64,000 bases of DNA from Amaranthus tricolor. Lineage: Eukaryota; Streptophyta; Magnoliopsida; Caryophyllales; Amaranthaceae. Shown in pieces: positions 49,001 to 60,658 of the stretch (the stretch's first letter is position 1; each line of letters starts with the position of its first letter). The notes under the pieces are model-generated. The model had not been told where the DNA came from, searched no databases, and saw only the letters and a program-made list of their open reading frames with translations. The stretch lies in contig NC_080049.1 in assembly GCF_026212465.1 (NCBI RefSeq), positions 381,960 to 445,959 on the forward strand. The letters are read 5' to 3'. The position numbers and the translations under genes were made by a program.

Positions 49001-50456
49001 CAACCATTAACTCCCCTTGAATCCACAAAGTAATTAATAGGCACCCTTGTACACATATACCCATGCTAGCAATGTATATAAAGTTGGAGCCTTTCTTTCA
49101 TTCTCTCTAATCCTAAGGAAAAATAGAATAGACAAAAAGAACATATGAAGCTCCATTTTCATACAGAGCCATATCCATAGAGAGAACCCTATCATTCATG
49201 TATGTGAGAATTTTTTGGGATTGGTGGCGCCGATTCATTGTGCAAAAGTGCGGTAATTGTCACGATTGTGGTAACTACACAGTGATGAGGTAATGGGAGT
49301 GATGCAGTGGACTTATCACCAAATATTGGCCAAAATTATGAGATAGCCCTTGAGTCCGCCTAAAATGCTGTATTTTTATACCTTGATAGTGCGGCTGATA
49401 TCGGTTTATTTTATTTGAAAACTTGTACAATGCGGCCAATGCGATCCTTTGTTTTGCACTAGAGCTGATTCAAGGGGATAGAGGATTATTTAATTTTAGA
49501 TTGTTCACATGAATTTCAAAAGTATGCTCTTCATATGATTTTATCTTCTCTTCAGTCTGATGCAACTCTTACTGAAAGGCAACTCCTTTTCACTTTTCAG
49601 GTTCCCCAACAGAAAAATGATGTTGACTGTGGTAGATTTGTTCTTTACTTTATTAAACGATTCCTTGATGATGCTCCAGATAACTTCAGCAAATCAAGTG
49701 GCTACCCTAATTTTGTATGATATCTCCCACCCTTTAAAGTTACCATAACATGACTTAAGATCATGTCTCAATTTGTGTCTCGTCTTGCGTCCCAGCTCTG
49801 CTCAGTTTTGACACACTACCAAACTTTTAGGTTTGTTCGCTCAAAATTTTCATTGCTTGTGAAAAATGCCGCAGAATTAAACATATTATGGACTATAAGA
49901 CGGGCCAAAGATGAGACACAGAAGAGATAAAAGATCTTGATTTCTATAGCACTGTTACGCTCGTCAATCAAAACAACCTCTTTGCTTGTGTTATCATTAA
50001 TAAGGGTAAAAGTTTGCCTACATCCGACCCCAAACCACACCTGTGGGACTCCAAGGCCCGTTAATGATCCAACCCGTTATTGACTCGACCTGCTAATGAG
50101 CCGTTAAAATGTGACCCCGCCCTTGACCTGTTGGGTTGACTCGCCTTGTTAAACACCTCTACGTGGGAGCCACTTGATGGCAGTTTGTGTAATGGTATGT
50201 TGTTACATGCGTTAAAGCCTCTCATTTCTTTGATATGTTTTTGCAGCTGACGCCTGATTGGTTTCGTTCAGAATGTTTTGCTAAGTTCTGTGACAAACTT
50301 GATGAAGAGGAGAAGCCCATACATGAACCGGTTTTAGAACATGGTCCAAGGAAATCACAAAGGATCAGGACCGTAAAGGTATGCAAACGAAGACCACGAA
50401 AACGAGTGGCACCACATTTTCTGATTTTAGCAGATGATTCTGATACATCTTCATAG
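46082..50456 (+). CDS. ULP1-type (C48) SUMO/ubiquitin-like protease
   Basis: Seven exons join in phase: 46082-46163, 47391-47568, 47650-47811, 48452-48580, 48676-48757, 49601-49714 and 50247-50456. They encode 318 residues. A polar N-terminus (about 85 residues) precedes the C48 protease fold. Visible catalytic elements are His in CWDHWRLVIFCHF, Asp in CILLLDSNN, Gln in VPQQKNDVDCG and the Cys at the end of that motif. The C-terminus is basic (GPRKSQRIRTVKVCKRRPRKR) and could be a nuclear localisation signal. It is most like the short plant C48 proteases, such as Arabidopsis At3g48480 as I recall. Such enzymes process or remove SUMO-type modifiers. Exon 6 has an alternative in-frame acceptor at 49555 adding 15 codons. 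Exon 1 is short and the least certain. Confidence 0.85.
46690..46812 (+). repeat. Au-type SINE 3' fragment in ULP intron 1
   Basis: AACAACCCTTTGTTATCACT continues to AAGGGTAAGGTTGCATAGAT and then GGGAGCCACTTGTTGG. The order and spacing resemble the 3' half of Au-like plant SINEs. Confidence 0.55.
49960..50185 (+). repeat. Au-type SINE 3' fragment, interrupted
   Basis: AAAACAACCTCTTTGCTTGT continues to GTTTGCCTACATCCGACCCC. About 110 bp of foreign GC-rich sequence (50048-50160, CCCGTTAATGATCCAACCCG...) then interrupts it before GTGGGAGCCACTTGATGG. It lies in intron 6 of the protease gene. Confidence 0.5.
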
Positions 50457-51058
50457 TGAGGAGATCGATCGAGGATTTTCAGATTTGAAGATTGAAGATG
50501 CTCATGCTGAATGCTCAATTTCGAAGTTTCTGAGAAGTATACAGCATCTGAAGATGTATATTTAGTTAATCGACTTGAGTAGATTTTAAGAATAGTGGCT
50601 GTAAATTCTTAGGAGGGAGTATCTGAATTAATCATTTGCAATGCAATTTGTAATAACTACGTTCTACGTATATGCTAAACAATAATATTTTCCAAATTAG
50701 TGGATTTCCAATTGTTTATTTAGAATTCTTTTGTTTGCACATAAATTTTATTCGAATTCTAAATTCCTAGTAACCCGGAAATTATAGGAATTTAGAATTT
50801 TAATTAAGTCTGATTATTTTTCTGCGGGAAACATCACTTACCTTGGTTATATGCTATAATTATTTGTAATTTCTGTATTAACTTTACAGAAATTTCCAGC
50901 TTTGCTATTAAAAATCACAACAAATTTTTTAAAAAAGAATTTGACTTTACAAGATAATTTAGAACTTAAACACAAAAAAAAAAAGGGAATTTACTGACAG
51001 CCAAACAAATAATATATATTTCTTGTAGATGTTTCTATCTTAAGGGAAAAAAATTTTC
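50457..51058. other. 3' flank of the protease gene, spacer
   Basis: AT-rich. No further feature is recognised. Confidence 0.45.
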
Positions 51059-51130
51059 GCGTCAGGTAGGGGTCGAACCTACGACCTTCTGCTTAGGAAA
51101 CAGACGCTCTATCCACTGAGCTACAGACGC
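51059..51130 (-). tRNA. tRNA-Arg (anticodon CCT)
   Basis: A 72-nt cloverleaf on the minus strand: acceptor GCGTCTG/CTGACGC with one T-T mismatch, D-arm GCTCAGTGGATAGAGC, anticodon stem TCTGT/GCAGA with loop TTCCTAA (anticodon CCT), and T-arm GTAGGTTCGACCCCTAC. Box A and box B are intact. A T-rich stretch (TTTTTTT) follows within about 12 nt downstream as a pol III terminator. CCA is not encoded, as expected in eukaryotes. Confidence 0.95.
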
Positions 51131-52913
51131 AGGTATTGCTTAAATTGGATGCACTACGTAATATAAGCACTTACTTCGAAATAATTTTTTCATTCCATTC
51201 ACTTTAAGAAGAATTTATTCATTTAGTTTGCTATAAAACATTTTCATACTACAAAATACTCAAAATTTTAAATATGTAGATCAAATGAAGAATGATTATA
51301 TGCCTAGATATTAATAAGAAAATTATAACATCAATTTTTTTCAAAAAAATATAGCACTAGTAAGATGAATATAAATAAAAGTCGTATTAAACCATCCTTA
51401 GATAATGCCCAGTAATGTAATCACCCTCAAGCATTATGGGTCATGAGCACTATTTTGCCGGGTACAACAACATCCTTGATAAATTTAGCAATTAAAAACT
51501 TAGATAAATTTTTCATCATTTACATGGATCCCAAATTAGATATAAGATTGATCGAGACTTTCTTAAGTATTGGATGAAACTCGAGAGAACTAAAGTAAAA
51601 AATACTTTGTGATTCATTATGAACAGAAGTGTGACTTGAGTTTGATCATTTTGGCCATGGTATTACATGACTTTTATTCGTAGGAGAATTTCGGACACCC
51701 CGAAAGGTTGGTTTAACAACATTGTGCCAAACCTTGGGCTTGTTAACTTGATAAAGAGTCACTCTTAAGACTTGGCGAAGCATCCATCCTTGGTGAGGAA
51801 GGGATCAAGTAGTATGGGATCACTCCTTGATGCTCAAGGAAAGAATATACCTGGGACAACTGCTAGGAAGTTGTTTGCAGCAAGGGGATTAAAGGGATAC
51901 TTAAAAGAAAAAAGAGTTAAAAGTTATTGGCCCGAACCTGCTCGAACGAGCAGTATCCTTGCTCAGCAGTGAGTCAAACCAAGAGCTTGACCCCTCATAT
52001 CCATGTCTTACCATTATCTAATTTTCTACTCTCTGTTACTTAGTTTCTTACATTATGTATCTCCTTATGATGTTCTTCCTTCATATTCGTTTCAGCAGTC
52101 AAAATTCCATATAAATTAAACACATAAATGATATACACTAGTGTAGGATGAAAGATGTTATCAATATTATAGTGAACCTCATTAAATCATAGTGTTTTTA
52201 TTTGCATTTATTTCATACATAATCATCTTATTGCTCGTAAAATAGTCATGTTTATTAGTGCACATTCAAGCCATGATTTTGCTCCCCTTAGACACCTTGG
52301 CTGATTGGTTTTGCCCCCCCTTAGGCCTCCCTGGCATCACGGCATTGGATTCCAAGCAAATACCCACAATTTAAGGGAGGAATTATTGCAGCAAGGTGTA
52401 AAGAAAGGCATCAAACCTACATATATAAAGTATGAACATGGTTTCCCAAAAGGCCAAATAAACAACAAAACCAAGAGGACTGCCTTGAAAAAGAAGCTCA
52501 AGCATATATCATATTATCTATTTATTAAAGTTGAAACTTGAAACCAACATTAACGGCTCTTTTAGCTCTAGTAAATTTTTCAAACCAAGCACACCCTAAA
52601 TGTGGGCCACCCTACCTTTAAGATAATTATAAAAGTTAATCCCTTTAAATAAAAATCACTAAAACCATATGTGTAAAGATAAGGTGTTCAGTAAAAACTA
52701 TTTGTTGGTTATTAGCAGTTTATTAAAGAAAAATTGATCAAAAAGTCAACAGTCAATCTACTATTTTTTTTTCTCTCAAAAATCAGCTTTTCAGATAAGA
52801 TAACCGACCATAGAGTCAAAAGTTAAAATTCAAACCATAAACCAACAAAAAAGTCATTTAGAAACACAGGGTTAAATAATGGGAGCAATTTGCATGACTT
52901 TGTTAACCAAAAA
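51131..52913. other. Intergenic upstream of TORNADO1-like gene
   Basis: Two short open stretches (51772-51972, 52305-52541, both +) have no recognisable domain and no intron structure; I do not call them genes. The perfect hairpin CTGCTCG-AA-CGAGCAG lies at about 51938-51953. Confidence 0.4.
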
Positions 52914-55900
52914 ATGGGATCAAACCAAAACTTGAATGATCTGCAATGGGTACTGGAAGTATTAGAATCAGGAAGCTTAAATCTTCAAAACATTTCCTTC
53001 TTTCTTTCTGAACAAACATCAAGTTGTCAGCAAGAAACAGAATCCTCAATCAACATAAAGCTTTCCCAAGAAAATAATGCTCTCTTCTCTTATCTCCTTA
53101 TACAACTTTCAACAATGAATAAAAACAGCAATACTTTCTTAAGAAACTTGGAGTTTCATAGAGTCAAATGGGAAGTTGAGTATCTCAAAAGCCTCAAGAC
53201 ATTGCTGGAAAACAACACAGGTATTAAGCACATCGCGTTTCGAAGAAATGACTTCAGTTTTGAGTGCATAAAAGAGTTGGCTGAGATTCTCAAAAGGGAT
53301 GAAAATGTCAAGGAAATCGTGTTTTGTGAATCGAATATTGGTACGAGAGGTGCAGGGATGATTGCTGATGTTTTGAAGGTGAATGAAAGCTTACAAGAGT
53401 TGCAAATTTGGGAAGATTCAATTGGGTTAAGAGGAGCAGAAGAATTATCTAAGATGATTGAAGCTAATGTATCTCTGAAATTGTTGACGGTTTTTGATTC
53501 GAGCTCGTTTGTTGCATCCCCTTTGATTTCTGCAGTTTTAGCTAGGAATAGAGATATGGAAGTTCATATTTGGAGTTCTGATAAATGCTCCAAAATGGTG
53601 GAGTTTGTGCCAGAAAATGGTACATTAAGAATATACAGGCTTCACATTTCAGGTACAGTATAATACCAGATAGCTGTAGCATATAATGGACTATTCGAAA
53701 TTGCAAATATGTTTGCTACTAAGGGTCAATCAGAAACAACTTCTTTGTTATCTCTAACAAGGTAAGATTGCGTACATCTGACCTTAAACTCCGTTCAGGT
53801 GGGACCCATATCACCCATTTAATGGCTTTGGTTGTTGTTGTTGTTGTTGTTATCTTCCTATATATTTAATGGCATTGTTGTTGTATAGGCTACTTACATA
53901 GCATAACAGAATATCAGTATCCCTTCCCCTTCTACATGGGTAAAATTGTTAGTTATTCTTGGATACAGATAGAGGTGAATTGTATATTTGGGTGTTCTGA
54001 CGGGTTTCAATTATGATGTATTGGGGTAGTCAATTTCGGTTCTAATGTAATTGGATTTTGATATGCGGGTCAAATTGTTTACTCGATTATCGGGATTGGG
54101 TATTGACTAGACCTGTGCATGATATCAGGTGCTTGCAGGGTTGCCTGTGCACTTGGGATGAACACGACAGTTACAGTTCTCGATATGACAGGAGTAAGAC
54201 TGAAATCAAAATGGGCAAGGGAGTTTAGATGGGTTTTAGAACAGAATAAGACTCTAAAAGAGGTTAAATTGTCAAGATGCTGCTTAAAAGATAAAGGAAT
54301 AGTCTATGTATCAGCAGGGCTGTTTAAGAACAGAAGTTTAGAGACATTACATTTAGATAAAAACTGTTTTGGTGGGGTAGGAGTAGAGCATTTGCTTTGT
54401 CCGTTGAGCAGATTCTCATCTCTACAATGCCAAGCAAACACAACACTGAAATCTCTCACCTTTGGAGGAGAAAGGATGAAGATAGCGAGAACAGGGTTAG
54501 AAGCGATCCTACAGATGATCACGACTAATCAGAGTGTGAGTCGGTTTGGGATATTTGACGATCAGGGACTAAGACCAGATGATATAGTCAGTTTTTTTCG
54601 GAATTTGGAGAAAAACGCGACGCTGAGGTACTTATCATTGAAGGGTTGTAAGGGGGTTAAGGGAGAATCAGTTTTACAGGCGATTATGCACACTTTACAG
54701 GTGAATCCATGGATCGAAGAGATTGATCTAGAAAATACGCCATTGGATAAGGCCGGGATGACCGATGGGATATATGAGAAACTAGGACAGAATGCAAAGT
54801 CTGAAGAACCAGATATGAACTGGTTTAAGGATATGCCAATGACTACACCCAAGAGCTGTAGAGTCTTCCTAATTGGGCAAGAATATGCAGGTAAATCCAT
54901 GAACCATATTTACCTTCTTCTTATGAGGGCAACATAATTCACTTTCTGAATTCGTGATTCGATTAAACTGGCACAAAATAGCCCAAAATGACCATAATAC
55001 GCCTTTTCCAATTGAATCATGTGACACTGCTTTGGATTCGTCCCTGCATAATTAGAGTAGAAGATACAGATGACCTAATTGCAGTTTTTAAAATGCAGGT
55101 AAAAGCACACTTTGCAATTCAATATCCTACAATTTTTCATCAACAAAGGTACCCTACGTAGACCAAGTTCGGACTTTGGTAAACCCAGTTGAGCAAGCAA
55201 TCAAATCAGACGGGATGAAAATAAGAAGTTTCAAAGATGAAGACACGAAGATTTCGATATGGAATCTGGCAGGTCAACAAGAACTTTATTCTCTGCATGA
55301 CTTCATGTTCCCAGGTCATGGAAGTGCATCATTTTTCTTAGTCACAACAAGTTTGTTTAAAAAACCCAGTAACCGAGAGGCCAAAGACCCGAATGAGATT
55401 GAAGAAGAATTACAGTACTGGCTTAGATTCATAGTTTCTAATTCAAGAAGAGCAGTCCAACAATGCATGCTACCAAACGTGACCTTAGTTCTAACACATA
55501 TCGACAAGATCATTCAACCTTCTCAAAATTTTCAGGCGATAGTGAGCTCAATTCAACGACTGCGAGACAAATTCCACGGGTTTCTTGAGTTTTATCCATC
55601 TGTATTTACTGTTGATGCGAGATCATCATCATCGGTTAGTAAACTTACTCAGCATATAAGGAACACAAGTAGGATGATCTTACAAAGGGTTCCTCGAGTT
55701 TATCAGCTATGTATTGACTTGGCCGATTTACTTATGGAGTGGAGGAGAGAACATAACAAGCCCATCATGAGTTGGAAAGAGTTTGGGGAGCTTTGTCAAG
55801 CAAAGGTTCCGCCTTTGAGAGTTCGTTCTAGATTTGAGAACAAAGAGAAGAATGAGATGAGAAGGAAAGCAGTTGCTACCTGTGTTCATCAGATAGGAGA

Positions 55901-57855
55901 GATCATTTACTTCATTGATGATCCGGGTTTTTTTATTCTAGATTGCGAATGGTTTTGCCAAGAAGTGCTAGGACAATTAGTACGACTAAACGCTCGAAAG
56001 CAAGGTTCAATGAGAAATGGTTTCATCAACAGGAAAGACTTGGAAAAGGTTTTGAAAGGAAGTTTCCAGTGTCAGATTCCTGGGATGAGTTCTAAGGTTT
56101 TCGAGAATTTGGAGGCTAGAGATCTAATGAGGATGATGCTAAAGCTAGAACTCTGTTATGAACAAGACTTAAATGATCCAAACTCCGCCATTTTAGTTCC
56201 TTCATTTCTCGAAGAAGGGAGACAAAAACCCCAAAAGTGGCAGCTCAGTTCAACTGATTGTGTGTATGCAGGACGACACCTTGAATGCGATGATTCAAGC
56301 TGCACATTTTTTACTCCCGGCTTCTTTCCTCAATTACAGGCAAGGCTAAAACCTCATTGCTACCATATGTAAATTGCACGATTATGTAGTTGGTATCTTG
56401 TTGCACATATAATGTAAACCGAGCATAATTTTCGCTAATTTGAGTAAAATGGCATGACAAAACTATTTTGGAGTGCAGGTGCATCTTCATAACCGATTCA
56501 TGGCACTGAAAGATCAGCATGGAGCAACTTACAGCTTGGGAAAGTCTCTCATTTCTATTAATATCAATGGCATTGACGTTAGAGTAGAGCTTGGAGGACA
56601 TTTGACTCATTACATCGACATCCTGGCTTGTTCGACCAAGAATCTAACGGAAACACTCCGACTTATCCACCAGCTAATAATCCCTGCAATTCATGGCCTC
56701 TGCCAAGGTGTTGTATTGATCGAGAACATAATTAGACCCAAATGTGTGAAAAGTTTGATGCCTCCAAGATATAGAAAAACACAATTTCTTGCATTATATA
56801 AACTTAAAGAAGCACTTCTCACTGTCCCAGCTGATGGAATGTACGATTACCAACATACCTGGAGTGCAGTATCTGATGCAGGAAAGCCCATCATACGAGC
56901 AGGCTTTGATTTTGCTAGGGATCTTTTATCAGACGATGATTTTCGAGAGGTACTTCACAGACGATATCATGATCTTTACAACCTCGCAAACGAACTTGAA
57001 GTTCCACCTGAAAATGAGTCACAAAGTTTATCAGCAAATTCAGAAACTGAACCGAGAGTTGATCCATCTTTCAGTGGAATAGCCAAGGGTGTAGAGCAAG
57101 TCTTACAGAGGTTAAAGATCATCGAACAAGAGATCAGAGATCTAAAGCAAGAGATCCAAGGGTTGAGATACTATGAACATAGGCTTTTGCTTGAATTACA
57201 CCGCAAAGTAGATCATTTAGTCAATTATAATGTTCAAATTGAAGAAAGGAAAGTGCCCAACATGTTCTTCTTCGTCAGAACAGAAAACTACTCGAGGAGA
57301 CTCGTGACCACCATCATTTCAGGAATGACTGCAATGAGACTCCATATGTTATGCGAGTTTAGGACAGAGATGCACGTTGTAGAAGATCAAATAGGATGTG
57401 AAATAATGCAGGTCGATAATATGGCAGTCAAATGCTTAACACCCTACATGAATAAGTTCATGAAGCTATTAACATTTGCACTGAAAATAGGAGCACATTT
57501 GGCTACAGGAATGGGAGCAATGATACCTGATTTGAGCCGAGAAGTTGCCCATCTGCTCGATTCTTCTCTTGTGACTGGTGCAGCTGGCGCAGCTGGTGCT
57601 GCGGCTTTTGGGGCAATGGCAATGGGAAGTAGCAGTAGGACGAGAGAGAGATCACGGGATATTCAACAGGATCAGAGAGCAGCACAGCAGTGGGTTCTTG
57701 ATTTCTTGAGGGATCGAGATTGTTCAACAGGAAGAGATATCGCAGAGAAGTTTGGACTGTGGAGAGTGAAATATAGAGATACAGGCCAAATTGCATGGAT
57801 CTGTAGGAGGCACATGAGTTTACGGAACAATGAAATAGTCGAAGTACCCCTCTGA
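52914..57855 (+). CDS. TRN1: TORNADO1-like LRR/ROCO protein
   Basis: Four exons (52914-53652, 54129-54890, 55099-56339, 56479-57855) give 1372 residues; the Arabidopsis protein is about 1380. The start MGSNQNLNDLQWVLEVLESG matches the family. Residues 80-560 are ribonuclease-inhibitor-like LRRs (LKTLLENN, LAEILKRDENVKEIVF, EILKVNESLQELQIWEDS). A Roc GTPase follows with its P-loop GQEYAGKST split by intron 2, WNLAGQQE as switch II, and THIDKI. A COR-like region and a C-terminal coiled coil (EQVLQRLKIIEQEIRDLKQE) come next. There is no kinase domain, which is typical of plant TRN1. TRN1 acts in leaf symmetry, vein patterning and cell-fate decisions. Intron 3 uses a GC donor. Exon 4 carries an Ala/Gly-rich hydrophobic stretch (about 57565-57625). 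Confidence 0.93.
53727..53858 (+). repeat. Au-type SINE 3' half with (TTG)n tail
   Basis: AACAACTTCTTTGTTATCTC, GGTAAGATTGCGTACATCTG and GTGGGACCC, ending in (GTT)6 at 53840-53858. The TTG tail is diagnostic of Au-like SINEs. It sits in intron 1 of the TORNADO1-like gene. Confidence 0.65.
56340..56478 (+). other. GC-AG intron in the TORNADO1-like gene
   Basis: The donor is CAG|GCAAGG and the acceptor GTGCAG|GTGCAT. Joining gives FFPQLQ-VHLHNRF in frame, as in relatives. Reading through gives a stop after 11 codons. No GT donor in the neighbourhood restores the family sequence. Confidence 0.8.
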
Positions 57856-58849
57856 AATGCTGTATTAGTAGAGTTAGTACAGAGCAAATTCCTTTGTCCA
57901 ATCAAACATGATATTTTCCTTCTGTAGAAGCCACTAATCTTCATAAACTGCTAAAATCTTTTCTAAGCTGAGTGCTTTCTGATGATAATCACTCTTGCAT
58001 AAAACAATACGTCACTGAGGCTTAGTACACAATACGTCACGGGTTTGAAGGTGAATTTACTTGGCTCTTGGTAATGATACTAAGGTCCATTTCATGTGGA
58101 GAATCTAGGCTCGGCCTTGCCTAGGCCATAGCCTAGGTCATTTGATTAGAAATCTATTAATTTTGAATTGTATAACATAAATAACACACAAAAGTAGCAG
58201 CTAAGTAGGTTCAGTACACGTGCAGAGATGAGTGTTCGGCCCACCTTATACTAGTATCCATTCATGAGCAATGTCATCAACATGAATCATCCATTTTTCG
58301 CCTTGGCGGGCTGGGAGGTTAAAATTTAATAAACTAAAAGGCTAATAGAGAGGTGGTCCTAGTGTATCTAATGTAAAGAGGTTAGTTTGTAGTTACTATC
58401 AAACACAATTATGCAGCCATTAGTAGTGGCATTGCAAAAAGAGTTCCACAAACCCAATTCTAACAATCACTTATGGGTTAATTATGCTTACACAATTAGC
58501 TAAGTGGACTATCTCTTCAATCATAGTTCCGGCCAGTAAACAATTTGATGGAGTCCTCGTCTCATCAAATAATCAATTAAATGTCACATAACTTCTACAT
58601 TAACCTTACAAATTACTAGTCACTTTCAAATACAAATGCAATCATACCCAAAGGAATTACATTGGAACATATAGCAAAAAAGGATGAAGTTTTGACATAT
58701 CTTAGAGTGGAAAATGAACATTGTTCTACTTTCCCTTATTTTGGTTTTGGGAACTACACAAAAATACCATCAAAGAAATTCTATCCCCAAGTGTGGACTA
58801 AAATATCCACACTTAAGGGAAATCCCTAGGATAATCGTTGATGTTTGGT
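57856..58849. other. Spacer after TORNADO1-like gene
   Basis: No gene seen. The short perfect hairpin GTGTGGA-CTAAAATA-TCCACAC lies at 58791-58812. Confidence 0.45.
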
Positions 58850-59432
58850 GACTCGAACTGAGTCTGTAACATGAGAAGACGAAACAAAGATTGGCGACTT
58901 TCAGTAGGCCAAAGTCGAGTCAGCGTTTTGTAGCGATAGGAAAAAGCCGAGTCGCTCACACGTACTAAAGTTAGGGATTTTTTCCAAAAGAGAATGCCGA
59001 ATCGACTTTCCTTGCTGATCTTGAAGTGCAGTTTCCAAAACCTAACGCCGAGTCTTTCTTGGTCAGAGAAAACGCCAAGTCGGCGTTTTGTGAGCGTCTT
59101 CCGTATCCGTTTTTTTGAGTCATTTTATGTGTAATCTTAACCTAATTTCTTGTAAAGAGAGGATTACCATAAAAATCCCTCTCTTATTGGAATAAGGGTT
59201 TATGAGGGCAAGTAGAGAAAAACAAAAGTAAGCCGCCAATAAGAGAGTTTTCTTAGATTCATCTTGTATTTCAGTATCTCCATTTAGTGGTGAAATAAAG
59301 TTCTCAGTGCGTGGTGAACGTAGCTATTATATTGATAGTGAACCACGTTAAATTTCATGTGTGATTTCTTTATTGTTTTAATTTATTGTTTGGATAATTG
59401 CTTCTGTTGTCCGTACAACAATAAATAGGGAT
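58850..59432 (+). mobile_element. Copia-type LTR fragment followed by a PBS-like site
   Basis: The 3' half looks like a Copia LTR leader: GAAAATAAAG-type signals, GATAGTGAACCACGTTAAAT, ending ...CGTACAACA at 59420. It is followed by AGGGATCAAAGCT, a degenerate form of the TGGTATCAGAGC primer site. The 5' part carries five degenerate copies of GCCGAGTC (58905-59095). No internal coding region and no second LTR are seen. The left boundary is a guess. Confidence 0.45.
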
Positions 59433-59599
59433 CAAAGCTATCCACGCTATGAATCTTGTCTATTTCTCTAGCAATCTTATTTGAGTTACCCTTATTTTCC
59501 GAATTAACTTTATTACCTTCATTTAATTGGATTTCTTGAGGGTCGCCTTTAAAACTCCAAACTATATTTAGGCTTGATAAGGCTATAAGTATTTCATAT

Positions 59600-59712
59600 A
59601 TGTAAATCTGTAATAGCCTTTGTTACCACTAATAAAAGTACAGTTGTATACATCTAACTCCATACCCCACCTAGATGAAAGTCACTTAATAGAATTAGAG
59701 TAACGGACAAAC
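59600..59712 (+). repeat. Au-type SINE 3' fragment, diverged
   Basis: CCTTTGTTACCACTAATAAA continues to ACAGTTGTATACATCTAACT and ATGAAAGTCACTTAATAG. This is the same order of blocks as the copies at 46690, 49960 and 53727. Confidence 0.45.
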
Positions 59713-60658
59713 TTTTCATGATGCATAGGCAACATATAGGATAGTTTCCTACTTCCTACTCATCCTTGAGCTTTGTGACTGGTTTTCTAGGAAACGCATA
59801 ATCATTACAGTAGGCACTTTGCCCCATGATGCAATACTCTTTATTATCAGTCCAATATGTAAGGCTGCTTTAAAGCTACTATTGTGATCATCAAAGAGCA
59901 GATAAAAGTGGAAATAAGGGTCACTTTTGTATTCAAGTGGAATACACTTTAGAGGAAAAAAGGGCACAATTTACTTCTCCTGTTTCTCTCAAGTACTTAT
60001 TTTTTTTCCTTTCTTTAACCTCCATCATGAACCAACTTGAACATACATATACTATCAGAAATACCCGTTATTATTAATCTTTTCCACAGTTCCTAGGACC
60101 ACCTTACAGGAAATTTTGGGGCTCCATCAATATAATAGCATAGAAGAGCCTACATACTCTATAATTTGATTATCATAATAATTGGAAATTCACAAACTAC
60201 AAAAAGAAAGAATGAAGGGAATTATAACTCATTAATCTAGACTTCCATATTAGTGTTCTTCAAATCAATTCAATAATATGTTTTCTTGTTTCCCATTGAG
60301 GCAGACAATCCAAGGAAGCGAATTTCAAAGTTGTGATTCAAACTAAGAATCAACCGGGTGCTCCTAGCATCAGTCAAGATATAAAACGAAGAACGAGAGG
60401 AAGTAGACACAGAACAAACTTGTTCATTTATAATAACATGAAATGTAGCAGAACATAGTTTGCACCTATTACAGCCATTGCTCAATACTATCCAGTATCC
60501 CCCCACCACCATCCAAGGCATTCTTAATATACAAAAGTAAAACACTAAAAGCACAAATTAACATCACAACATACATCAGTAATGACTAAATATTGTCTTT
60601 TAATTCTAAAATCTAAAGTCACTTGTTTCATCTTTTTACCATGATCATAAGAAGTTTA
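59713..60658. other. Spacer and probable 3'-UTR of the C2 gene
   Basis: No coding unit. The part next to 60659 is presumably the 3'-UTR of the minus-strand C2 gene. Confidence 0.45.

Noticed and set aside
51059..51130. T-T mismatch in the tRNA acceptor stem as evidence of a pseudo-tRNA
   Set aside because: All other stems, the invariant bases and the terminator are intact, and I recall the same mismatch position in other plant tRNA-Arg(CCT) genes.
51772..52541. Two plus-strand frames of 66 and 78 residues
   Set aside because: No recognised domain, no convincing splice sites or promoter, and the region looks like repeat debris; noted only as spacer content.
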